A DNA stretch of 64,000 bases from Flavobacteriales bacterium (GTDB lineage Bacteria; Bacteroidota; Bacteroidia; Flavobacteriales_F; PHOS-HE28): positions 62,001 to 126,000 of the forward strand of contig JADIYA010000014.1 in NCBI GenBank assembly GCA_016705545.1, given 5' to 3'. Below are positions 54,001 to 60,509 of the stretch, one piece after another (position 1 is the first letter of the stretch; each line of letters begins with the position of its first letter). The position numbers were made by a program, and so were the translations under genes. The notes under the pieces were generated by a model that saw nothing but the letters and a program-made list of their open reading frames with translations, did no database searches and had not been told where the DNA came from.

Positions 54001-56192
54001 AAGGCGATGGGCCCGGCGTTGGGCGTGAGCACCCACTTCTCGCTGGCGCTCGGCGGGCCGTTGCCATGCAGGTAGCCGATGTAGCAGGAGTTGCCGAACA
54101 CCATCGGGTGCTTGCCGGCCCACTGGTAATTCTGCGGCTCATCGATCGTGATGTCGAAGCTCGCGCTGTAGGCGTGCGCGAGGAAGGTGAGCAAGGAGGT
54201 GCCCTTGTCGGGATCCTCGATGAAGCTGCGCACGCTATCAGCACTGGCCTGGCTGATCACTGCGGAGCTCTGCTTCTTGAAGGGCACCACATTCGCGCCC
54301 ATCAAGGAATCGGCCGCGATGTTGCCGAGCCACTGCAGGCTCAGCGCATGATTGTTGATCTCGCCTGGGCTGAATCCTCCCGCGAAGTGCAGCACGTTCT
54401 TCTGCCAGATGGCCACCGGCTGCTGCTCTGTTGCCTGCACCTTCGCCAGGTAGTTGAACACATCGGTGCTGGTGTTGGCGCTCAAGCGGCCAACCGGGAT
54501 ATCCATGCGCCGTGATTCGAAGAGTAACCCTGTGGTGAAAGCCTGATCGGAGCTCGGGTACCCGTAAGAAGGCACCAGGCATCGCGCGTAGTTGGTGCCC
54601 ACATTCGGCCGGATGCCGGGCAGGCTGGTGAAGAAGGCCTGCCAGGTATTGATGGACTTGCCGATAAGGAAGAGCGCGCGCGGCTGCGTGCTCCAGGTGT
54701 TCAGCAGGTATTTGCAGAATGCGCGGATGCTGTGCGCGTGCTTGGGCACACCGCCGCCGAATTGGTCGTACAGTTCGTCCACATCGGCGACGAGCGTATT
54801 GTACGGATTGCGCGTGCTGCCTTCACGGTAGTTCGCATAGGCCATGGCGCCGTCCATCAAGCTGCCATGCGTCACGATCAGCATGGCGCTGTCCACATCC
54901 AGCGATCCGAAATCGGTGAAGTAGCCGTTGGTGCCCACGGGGCGCAGCGCCGTCACGGACTGGATGTTCTCGAGCGCGAACACGCGCACTTTCGTATCAG
55001 CGTTACCCGGCATGCGCGGGAAAAGGCTGCGCCAGCTGCCAGCATTGAGCGAAGGCAACACGCGCCGCACGCTGTCGCCGAATGCATAAACCACCGGCGT
55101 GCCCGTGAAGGAACTGAAGTCGATCCGCATCAGCGGGTCGCTGATGGCAGGCACCTCGAAGAGCACCGGGCCCGCCCCGCCGATGCTGAACGTGCGCGCG
55201 TACCGGATGCGGACATTGCTCACGGCTTGCCAATCGAGGTAGTTCGGCTGCGAGGCGCCTATCTGGTTCAGCGAACCGTTATTCAGGTCGTGCGGAACGT
55301 GGTACCGGATGGTGGTGCTCGCACCGAGCATGCCGGCAGGCATCGTGAAACTGCCGCGCATGGTGCGGGACCCGTTATATACCGTGTCCTTGCCCATGAT
55401 GCTCAGCCCGGGGCCGTAGAGCCATTGCGTATGGTGGTTGATGTAGAAGCCGTTCCCGACGTTGTTCTGAGAGGAGGTGGTGGCCAGCACCTGCGCATCG
55501 GGCGCTCCAGCCCCGGTGTAGGCTGAAGGCGTCGCCACAGCAACATCCTGAGGCGTCACGTTATTGCCCGCACCATCCACGAAGAGCGGAAGGCCGCCGA
55601 AGCCCTCGGCCTCCAGCATGGGGCTCAGGCTGGTGCCGATGCCTGCTTGCTGAAGTTCGTAGATGGAGAGACCTGACCAATAGAAGAGGTTGTACGTCTG
55701 CACGGCATTGTGCCAACCCCATGGCTGCGGCGCATGCGAATCGTAATCACTGTTCGCATACGCGGGCATGTGCTTCGCATCGGCAGCGGCATCCCACGTG
55801 AGGTAGTAACGCGCCGTGTCGTTGTAGAGGCTGTAATAGGGATTCGGATTGGCGTCCGGGTAAGGGTACATCCGCTTATCCACCTCGCCATCGGCCTTCT
55901 CTGCCCAGAACTCGATGTAGTCCCCACCATTCAGCACGCCATCGGCTTCGCCATGCACGTAAACCGGGACCTGCTGCTCTTTCCCGAAGAGCATCAGATG
56001 GCGCGCGTCCACCGTCCCGATCGGGAATCCGCTTTGCGCGAGCGTGGCTGAATCGATCCGGTACACGCCGTCGGCCCAGATGTCGAAGCGGAAATGCCTC
56101 CTGCCGTAGTCGATCCATTCATTGCCGTGCTGCTGCGCGAAGGCGGCAGCGAGATGAAGGAGGAGGACCGAGAGGAGCAGGCTTCTTCTCAT
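51021..56192 (-). CDS. porU2: PorU2-like type IX secretion system sortase, gingipain C25 family
   Basis: 1,723 residues, far larger than the usual 1,100-1,300 of PorU. Signal peptide RRSLLLSVLLLHLAAAFAQ. The N-terminal region has RFDIWADGVYRID. A C25 peptidase domain follows, with VTHGSLMDG, RALFLIGKSI, and probable catalytic His (FLAHAYS, about residue 673) and Cys (GNSCYIGYLH, about residue 703). A long series of Ig/beta domains comes next, then a C-terminal FlgD-like domain (NYPNPFTTSTRFVF, TEFAWDGTDQFGDRLARGVY). It should cleave T9SS sorting domains and attach cargo at the outer membrane. It overlaps the PorV2-like gene by ATGA. The paralogue label PorU2 rather than PorU is my judgement from size and partner. 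Confidence 0.7.
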   Translation of the reverse strand: MRRSLLLSVLLLHLAAAFAQQHGNEWIDYGRRHFRFDIWADGVYRIDSATLAQSGFPIGTVDARHLMLFGKEQQVPVYVHGEADGVLNGGDYIEFWAEKADGEVDKRMYPYPDANPNPYYSLYNDTARYYLTWDAAADAKHMPAYANSDYDSHAPQPWGWHNAVQTYNLFYWSGLSIYELQQAGIGTSLSPMLEAEGFGGLPLFVDGAGNNVTPQDVAVATPSAYTGAGAPDAQVLATTSSQNNVGNGFYINHHTQWLYGPGLSIMGKDTVYNGSRTMRGSFTMPAGMLGASTTIRYHVPHDLNNGSLNQIGASQPNYLDWQAVSNVRIRYARTFSIGGAGPVLFEVPAISDPLMRIDFSSFTGTPVVYAFGDSVRRVLPSLNAGSWRSLFPRMPGNADTKVRVFALENIQSVTALRPVGTNGYFTDFGSLDVDSAMLIVTHGSLMDGAMAYANYREGSTRNPYNTLVADVDELYDQFGGGVPKHAHSIRAFCKYLLNTWSTQPRALFLIGKSINTWQAFFTSLPGIRPNVGTNYARCLVPSYGYPSSDQAFTTGLLFESRRMDIPVGRLSANTSTDVFNYLAKVQATEQQPVAIWQKNVLHFAGGFSPGEINNHALSLQWLGNIAADSLMGANVVPFKKQSSAVISQASADSVRSFIEDPDKGTSLLTFLAHAYSASFDITIDEPQNYQWAGKHPMVFGNSCYIGYLHGNGPPSASEKWVLTPNAGPIAFLAASEQGYTQYLLSYANPWYESLSRLNQGGSIGEHMKHAGLYSQQQQPTSLVAWNVQNFALQGDPTLTLNQHKLPDYTVAPSRILIEPATITADLDSFTVRVIVENQGRALQNTISVELTRTRSNGVATQYYKPLTNVYLRDTAVFRVPVLGFAGGQGPNQLSVRVDLEPDLIPELEDVANNQTSASVFISSGDLVPVWPYEYAIVPDPQMTLKASTGDPFAPLRTYVFQIDTTDLYNSPIMQSTSLQAPGGVVSWDPSAIFSINSIQDSTVFYWRCSLDSSATGTGQYNWYERSFQYIPEKWGWGQAHYFQFKHDAFAGINYDRPERDFDFEEGVRTLRANVLGNQPSPATGWGIELAQVDYGGCGVAAYHVAVVDPATMEPWNTYWVNGATGQVYNPQNQFGNYNNNGGCRNRPEGYFGFHTSSPTQLAGLQNMLANAIPDGHHVLIYTWRHLDKFGTNANAPGLAGVLETAGLPSFNALQDSVPYICYFRKGDPSTFRDTIATSLTEELVYSIAVQTAFAQGNITTVDAGPAASWHGLYWNEVPASPTDSTRIKVIGFPPGSTIGVPLLDLESPLDSLPDLGSVIDAQQYPILRLRGTFHDSNASDAVPAQLERWQLLFSPVPECAIHPPLGLYSDLEGYAEGQLAGAAVAVQNISAFGMDSLLIEGWVIDAANNRRLVHSRVNPPLPAGAWVVDTMRFSTLDLGGSNTLIVEANPLTSSSGRAHQAEQYHFNNIAFWRFEVEQDVENPILDITFDGRHILNGDIVSARPEIRITLDDENMIRLLESPADTANFKVFLTKPDGSQEQIRFRDGAGNEIMRFTPASGPDNIARIDYRPVFNLDGKHNITVFANDLSGNRSGDNDYQVNFEVINRPTITEVLNYPNPFTTSTRFVFTVTGQQPPTQLRIQIMTVTGKVVREVSMAEIGPLYVGRNITEFAWDGTDQFGDRLARGVYLYRVMARLNGEDIEVRETQASQYFTKGFGKMYLLR

Positions 56193-57292
56193 GAGGAGGG
56201 CCGCTTGAAGAGATCGAAGCGCAAGGAGAAGACATTGCTGTAGAGCGCAACGCTGTTATCGCCGATGTCGGTGAGAGCGTAGTCGATGGAGACGCTCTTG
56301 ATCTTCAGGCCCACGCCGATGTTCGGCTGCACGCTGAGTTTCTTCTTGTCGTCGATGTCGGTGACCTGCTGGAAGTTGCCCACGCCCATGCGCACGAAGA
56401 GCACGCCTGCGTAACCGAGCTCGAGGCCCACGCGCGGATCGGTGCTGATGGCCTTGCTCTTGATCAAGGTGTTGCGCTTGCCATCGAAGGTGTTCTCCAG
56501 ATCAAGCGCCGCCACCAAGCCGAACTTGGGACCGAAGTTAAATTGGCGCGCGCCGCCCAGCACCAGTCGCGGCACCGTTACCTCCACGCTGTTCACAGGA
56601 AGCTCGTTCCCTGTTTGCGTGAACACGTCGATGGTGCGCTCGTCGAGCGTGTAGCTCCAGGCGTTGAAGGTGCCGGTGACATCGCGGAGCACCGCGCTCA
56701 GTCGCCAGGCGTCCACCTCGTAGCGGGCGGCGGCATCGAGACCGAAGCCCCAGGCCTTGCCGAACTCGCCCACCCGGCGGTAGATCACCTTAGCGTTGCC
56801 GCCTAGGCGCAATCCCGTGATCCGCGTCTTGCGCGCATAACTCAGGATGAAAGCGTGATCGGCGCTACTGAAGGTGGTGATGCGGTTGTAGTCGATGTTG
56901 CCGCTGGGGTCGATCAGGTCGATGGTGTTCGGGATGTTGTCGATCCCGAAACGGATGAAGCTGAAGCCGATGGCGCTCACCGAATCGATGGGCTTGGCCA
57001 GGCCGATGTAATCGTACTTGGCAATGCCTGCGAAGTATTCGCTGTGCATGGCACCCACCTGCAGGTCGCCGCGCACGCCCAAGAGGCCCGCCGGGTTCCA
57101 ATAGCCGCTGGTCACATCGTTCACCGCGCTCACATAGGCGCCGCCCATGCCCAAGGCGCGGGCGCCCACGCCCACGGCGAGGAACTCGTTGCTGTACTTG
57201 GGCGCGTCTGTCTGTGCATGGGCCAAAAGGGCGCAGGCGGTGGCAAGCATCGCGGCAGCGCTGCGCATCTCCTTCATCTTCACGGTGTTCAT
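56189..57292 (-). CDS. porV2: PorV2-like (PorV/PorQ family) T9SS outer-membrane protein
   Basis: 367 residues, signal peptide ending LLAHAQT, then a FadL-like 14-strand barrel. The opening KYSNEFLAVGVGARALGMGG followed by VNDVTSGYWNPAGL is the family signature. Barrel strands end with SNVFSLRFDLFKR. PorV-type proteins receive cargo from the translocon and shuttle it to the PorU sortase; the ATGA overlap with the sortase gene supports that. I chose the ATG at 57292 (NTVKMKEMRSAAAML) because it gives a normal leader. The V2 label is by resemblance to the PorU2-linked group and is not certain. Confidence 0.7.
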   Translation of the reverse strand: MNTVKMKEMRSAAAMLATACALLAHAQTDAPKYSNEFLAVGVGARALGMGGAYVSAVNDVTSGYWNPAGLLGVRGDLQVGAMHSEYFAGIAKYDYIGLAKPIDSVSAIGFSFIRFGIDNIPNTIDLIDPSGNIDYNRITTFSSADHAFILSYARKTRITGLRLGGNAKVIYRRVGEFGKAWGFGLDAAARYEVDAWRLSAVLRDVTGTFNAWSYTLDERTIDVFTQTGNELPVNSVEVTVPRLVLGGARQFNFGPKFGLVAALDLENTFDGKRNTLIKSKAISTDPRVGLELGYAGVLFVRMGVGNFQQVTDIDDKKKLSVQPNIGVGLKIKSVSIDYALTDIGDNSVALYSNVFSLRFDLFKRPSS

Positions 57293-57375
57293 TCGGCTTG
57301 GTATTGACGCAGCATCCAACGGGTGGTGGCCCGGATCATTGCCCCGAAATTATCCTTCCTTCGGCCTCGATATAC

Positions 57376-58179
57376 ATGAAGCTGCCTCGGCTGCCCGATT
57401 TGCTTACCACGGCGAACCTATCCTGCGGGGTCGCAAGCATCCTCTTGGCCTCCCAAGGTCGGCTAACAGCGGCATGTGCGCTGGTGTTCGTTGGCGCCCT
57501 ATTCGACGTGCTCGATGGATTGGCGGCACGGGCGCTGGGCGGAGGAAGCGAACTGGGCAAGCAGCTGGATAGCCTGGCGGATATGGTGACTTTCGGGCTA
57601 GCGCCAGCGTTCATCTCGGCAATTGTCCCATGGAAGGCGTTGCAATTCGCGATAGACGCGCATCGTGATTTCGGGCCGCCTTCTGTGAGACCCGGAGACT
57701 TGTTCGCAGAACCTATCTGGGCTACCGCGTCGTGTGCCATGGTGATCGCTATCGCCTCGATGTGGCGCTTGGCCAAGTTCAACATTGATACCCGGCGAAC
57801 CACAGGCTTCCTCGGACTGGCAACTCCTGCAAATGCCTTGCTGTGGGCCTCCTTCGGCAGCATCTCCTGGGGAATTGGCGTTCGATATGGCCCCGGCGCG
57901 AATGAACTGCAAAGCCATGTCGGCGCATTCATGGCTGACCCGCTGCAAAAGCTCATCATGGCCACTGCTTTGGCTGGTCTGATGCTCTCCTCCATCCCCC
58001 TCCCATCCCTCAAGTTCAAGCACTTCAAATGGAAGGGCAACGAGGTCATCTACCTGCTCTTGGGCATCGGAGCGGTGCTGGTGCTGCTGTATGGCATCCT
58101 CGCCGTTCCTTTGATCCTGATCGTTTACCTGCTCAGCCCGCTCTGGGGCAGGCTCTTCCCAAGACCCACAGAAAACTAG
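57376..58179 (+). CDS. pssA: CDP-diacylglycerol-serine O-phosphatidyltransferase
   Basis: 267 residues, six to eight transmembrane helices. The CDP-alcohol phosphotransferase motif is present as DVLDGLAARALGGGSELGKQLDSLADMVTFG (metal-binding Asp residues at the usual spacing D..DG..AR...G...D...D), split here for brevity around residues 47-77. The N-terminus LPRLPDLLTTANLSCGVASI is typical of PssA type II. It makes phosphatidylserine, the precursor of phosphatidylethanolamine, in the inner membrane. It diverges from the PorV2-like gene. A degenerate inverted repeat begins at its stop codon. Confidence 0.85.
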   Translation: MKLPRLPDLLTTANLSCGVASILLASQGRLTAACALVFVGALFDVLDGLAARALGGGSELGKQLDSLADMVTFGLAPAFISAIVPWKALQFAIDAHRDFGPPSVRPGDLFAEPIWATASCAMVIAIASMWRLAKFNIDTRRTTGFLGLATPANALLWASFGSISWGIGVRYGPGANELQSHVGAFMADPLQKLIMATALAGLMLSSIPLPSLKFKHFKWKGNEVIYLLLGIGAVLVLLYGILAVPLILIVYLLSPLWGRLFPRPTEN

Positions 58180-58237
58180 CCACAGAGTCGCAAAGACGCA
58201 GAGCCAGCCCAGTGCATTCTCAGCGCCTCGGCGGCTA
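58177..58237. repeat. degenerate intergenic inverted repeat after pssA
   Basis: TAGCCACAGAGTCGC (58177-58191) and GCGCCTCGGCGGCTA (58223-58237) pair at 12 of 15 positions. The left arm includes the pssA stop codon. The sequence between (AAAGACGCAGAG) resembles a dispersed-repeat style motif. It may act as a terminator or be a remnant of a repeat element. Confidence 0.4.
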
Positions 58238-58248
58238 ACCACCCCACC

Positions 58249-58509
58249 ATGAAGAAGTACCGCGCCTCCATCGATGTAATGCCCCACGACAACCTGCTCG
58301 ATCCGCAAGGCAAGGCCGTTTCCGGCGCCATGGGCAACCTGGGCCTGCCCGAGATCACTGGCGTGCGCATCGGCAAGCACATCACGCTGCACGTTGAAGC
58401 CGCCGATAAGAAAACCGCCGAGGCCAAGGTGGACGAGGCGTGCAAGAAGCTGCTGGCCAACCAGATCATGGAACGCTACCAGTTCCAGGTTGACGAGGTC
58501 GCGAGCTGA
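58249..58509 (+). CDS. purS: phosphoribosylformylglycinamidine synthase subunit PurS
   Basis: 86 residues, the normal size. The N-terminal YRASIDVMPHDNLLDPQGKA and the strand IGKHITLHVEA with C-terminal LANQIMERYQFQVDEV match PurS. It is the small subunit of the FGAM synthase complex (PurL-PurQ-PurS) in purine synthesis. purQ and purL are not adjacent here, so the gene is isolated from the complex partners. It is followed by an inverted repeat. Confidence 0.85.
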   Translation: MKKYRASIDVMPHDNLLDPQGKAVSGAMGNLGLPEITGVRIGKHITLHVEAADKKTAEAKVDEACKKLLANQIMERYQFQVDEVAS

Positions 58510-58518
58510 GGAGGAGTG

Positions 58519-58577
58519 CTGAAAACAGGAAAGCTTAAAGCTGACAGAGGGGATCCTTTTGAGCTTTCCTGTTTCAG
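58519..58577. repeat. inverted repeat (hairpin) between purS and the 58592 gene
   Basis: CTGAAAACAGGAAAGCT (58519-58535) and AGCTTTCCTGTTTCAG (58562-58577) are complementary with one bulged A, separated by 26 bases. The stretch is AT-rich relative to its flanks. It could end purS transcription or sit in the leader of the next gene. Confidence 0.55.
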
Positions 58578-58591
58578 CTTTCAGATTTCCC

Positions 58592-59776
58592 ATGCGCCCT
58601 TGGTTCCATCATCCATCGGTCAAGAGTTTGCTGCTCGGGCTTTGCGCTGCGGCGCTCACGCTCACCCTGCACCTCCTCCCCATCTGGGAGAATATGCTGA
58701 ACCGAGGCGCCGAGACCTGGGATGAGCAGCCAGCACCGCGCGACTACATCGAGTCCGTGATCGCCGCGCACAGCGATGGCAGCGATCCCGCCTTTGCGCG
58801 AAGGCCGTGGACCACATGGAGCATCGACCTGCTCACGCGCTTCGGACTTGCACCGAGATCCGCCTTCATCACCATCGGCCTGCTCGGCTTCTTCATTGCC
58901 GGGGTGCTCGTGTTCCGCATTGCGTTGCAGCTCGGCGCGGATGAGCGAATCGCATTGTGGTCGCAGGCGCTCTTCCAAGTGTCGCCTACCGTGCTCATGG
59001 CGTGGTTCGACCCGCTGTACACCTACGATGAGCCGATTCAGTATGCGCTGCTGCTGGCGGCAATATTGCTGCTCCTTCAGCAGCGATGGCTGCTCTTCGT
59101 GCCAGTGCTGTTCACCGCGCTCATGGCCCGTGAGACGTCCTTGCTCCTGCTGCCGGCCCTCATCCTGCTCGCCCCGCGCCGCCGGTTAGCCCTGCTCGCT
59201 ACGCTGGTGGCAACAGCAGTGTTCGCGGCCTGGCTGGCGATGGCCCCGCATGGCACCTCCGCGGCAGAGCTAGGTGCTGATCTCGCTCGACGCTCCGGAT
59301 ACCTCGCCGTCAATTTCAGTGCAGGGCGCATCGGCGAGACCATCGGCTTCTTGGTGCTGGTACTCGCGCTGCCACTGTTCCTGTTGATCCGGCAACGGAT
59401 CGCTGTGCCGCCTGCTTGGTTCCGTGGATTCGTCGTGGTGCTCGCGCTCAATGTCCCGCTCGTGCTGGTTGGCGGCTATGCGCGTGAGGCACGGCTCTTC
59501 GCATTGCCGCTGATCCTGGCGTGGCCATGGATCGGCATCGCGCTGCATTCCGAATTGGATCGGCGCGGCGGATTGACCGGCCTACTAAGCGCCTTCCGAT
59601 CGCCGGGGAAGGCCGTCGCGCTCATCGGCAGCACGATCATCGTTGCGCTATGCGCCTACCGCTTCTTCATCCTCACGGCGACGTGGCAGCAGGACAACCT
59701 CTTCCACGAATACTTGATCGCACAGCTCGCCTTCATTGCCGCGTGCGCGATCGCATCGCGGCGGCGCGTGGCCTAG
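58592..59776 (+). CDS. polytopic inner-membrane protein of unknown function
   Basis: 394 residues with about nine to ten predicted transmembrane helices (for example FITIGLLGFFIAGVLVF, YALLLAAILLLLQQRW, IGFLVLVLALPLFLLI). A loop near the N-terminus (ETWDEQPAPRDYIESVIA) and a YTYDEPIQY motif between helices are reminiscent of GT-C-type glycosyltransferase-like membrane proteins. I see no certain catalytic signature, so I leave it unassigned. It ends 4 bases before the convergent lptB stop. Confidence 0.6.
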   Translation: MRPWFHHPSVKSLLLGLCAAALTLTLHLLPIWENMLNRGAETWDEQPAPRDYIESVIAAHSDGSDPAFARRPWTTWSIDLLTRFGLAPRSAFITIGLLGFFIAGVLVFRIALQLGADERIALWSQALFQVSPTVLMAWFDPLYTYDEPIQYALLLAAILLLLQQRWLLFVPVLFTALMARETSLLLLPALILLAPRRRLALLATLVATAVFAAWLAMAPHGTSAAELGADLARRSGYLAVNFSAGRIGETIGFLVLVLALPLFLLIRQRIAVPPAWFRGFVVVLALNVPLVLVGGYAREARLFALPLILAWPWIGIALHSELDRRGGLTGLLSAFRSPGKAVALIGSTIIVALCAYRFFILTATWQQDNLFHEYLIAQLAFIAACAIASRRRVA

Positions 59777-59780
59777 ATGA

Positions 59781-60509
59781 TCAGCGTTTGCGGCGCAATT
59801 CAAAGTTCTTCCCCAGGTAGCGCAGGCGCACCTGCTCATCGCCCGCCAGCTCCTCGGCGGTGCCTTGGCGGAAGATGTTGCCCTCGATGAGCAGGTAGGC
59901 GCGGTCAGTGATCGAGAGCGTTTCGTTCACGTTGTGGTCCGTGATGAGCACGCCGATGTTGCGCTCCTTCAACTGCCACACGATGCTCTGGATGTCCTCC
60001 ACGGCAATCGGGTCCACGCCGGCGAAGGGCTCATCGAGCAGGATGAAGCGCGGTTCGATGGCCAGCGCACGTGCGATCTCGGTGCGCCGCCGCTCGCCGC
60101 CGCTGAGCACATCGCCCATGCTCTTGCGCACGTGCTTCAGGCTGAATTCGTCGAGCAGCTGCTCCAGTTTCATCTCCTGCTCGCGGCGGGTCTTGCCCGT
60201 CATCTCCAGGATCGCGCGGATGTTGTCCTCCACGCTGAGCTTGCGGAACACGCTGGCCTCTTGCGGCAGGTATCCGATGCCGAGCTTGGCGCGCTTGTAC
60301 ATGGCCAGGTCGGTGATCTCGGTATCGTCGAGCATTACGCGGCCGCTGTTGGGCTTCACCAGCCCCACGATCATGTAAAAGGTGGTGGTCTTGCCCGCGC
60401 CATTGGGGCCGAGCAGGCCCACGATCTCGCCTTGGCGCACCTCCACGCTGGCGCCGCCCACCACGGTGCGGCCCTTGTAGCGCTTGACGACGTTCTCGGT
60501 GCGCAGCAT
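59781..60509 (-). CDS. lptB: LPS export ABC transporter ATP-binding protein
   Basis: 242 residues. Walker A GPNGAGKTTTFYM, Q-loop YLPQEASVFRKLSV, signature LSGGERRRTEIARAL, Walker B FILLDEPFAGVDP, and switch His in LITDHNVNET. The ISPEASVF-like YLPQEASVFR and C-terminal helices match LptB, which with LptF/G pulls LPS from the inner membrane to the outer membrane. The ATG overlaps the upstream DUF5686 stop as TGATG, so it is translationally coupled. Confidence 0.9.
   Translation of the reverse strand: MLRTENVVKRYKGRTVVGGASVEVRQGEIVGLLGPNGAGKTTTFYMIVGLVKPNSGRVMLDDTEITDLAMYKRAKLGIGYLPQEASVFRKLSVEDNIRAILEMTGKTRREQEMKLEQLLDEFSLKHVRKSMGDVLSGGERRRTEIARALAIEPRFILLDEPFAGVDPIAVEDIQSIVWQLKERNIGVLITDHNVNETLSITDRAYLLIEGNIFRQGTAEELAGDEQVRLRYLGKNFELRRKR

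Noticed and set aside
58559..58591. Earlier in-frame start for the 58592 membrane protein
   Set aside because: It would begin inside the right arm of the inverted repeat and add a leader that merely reads the hairpin; the ATG at 58592 leads directly into the first membrane segment.
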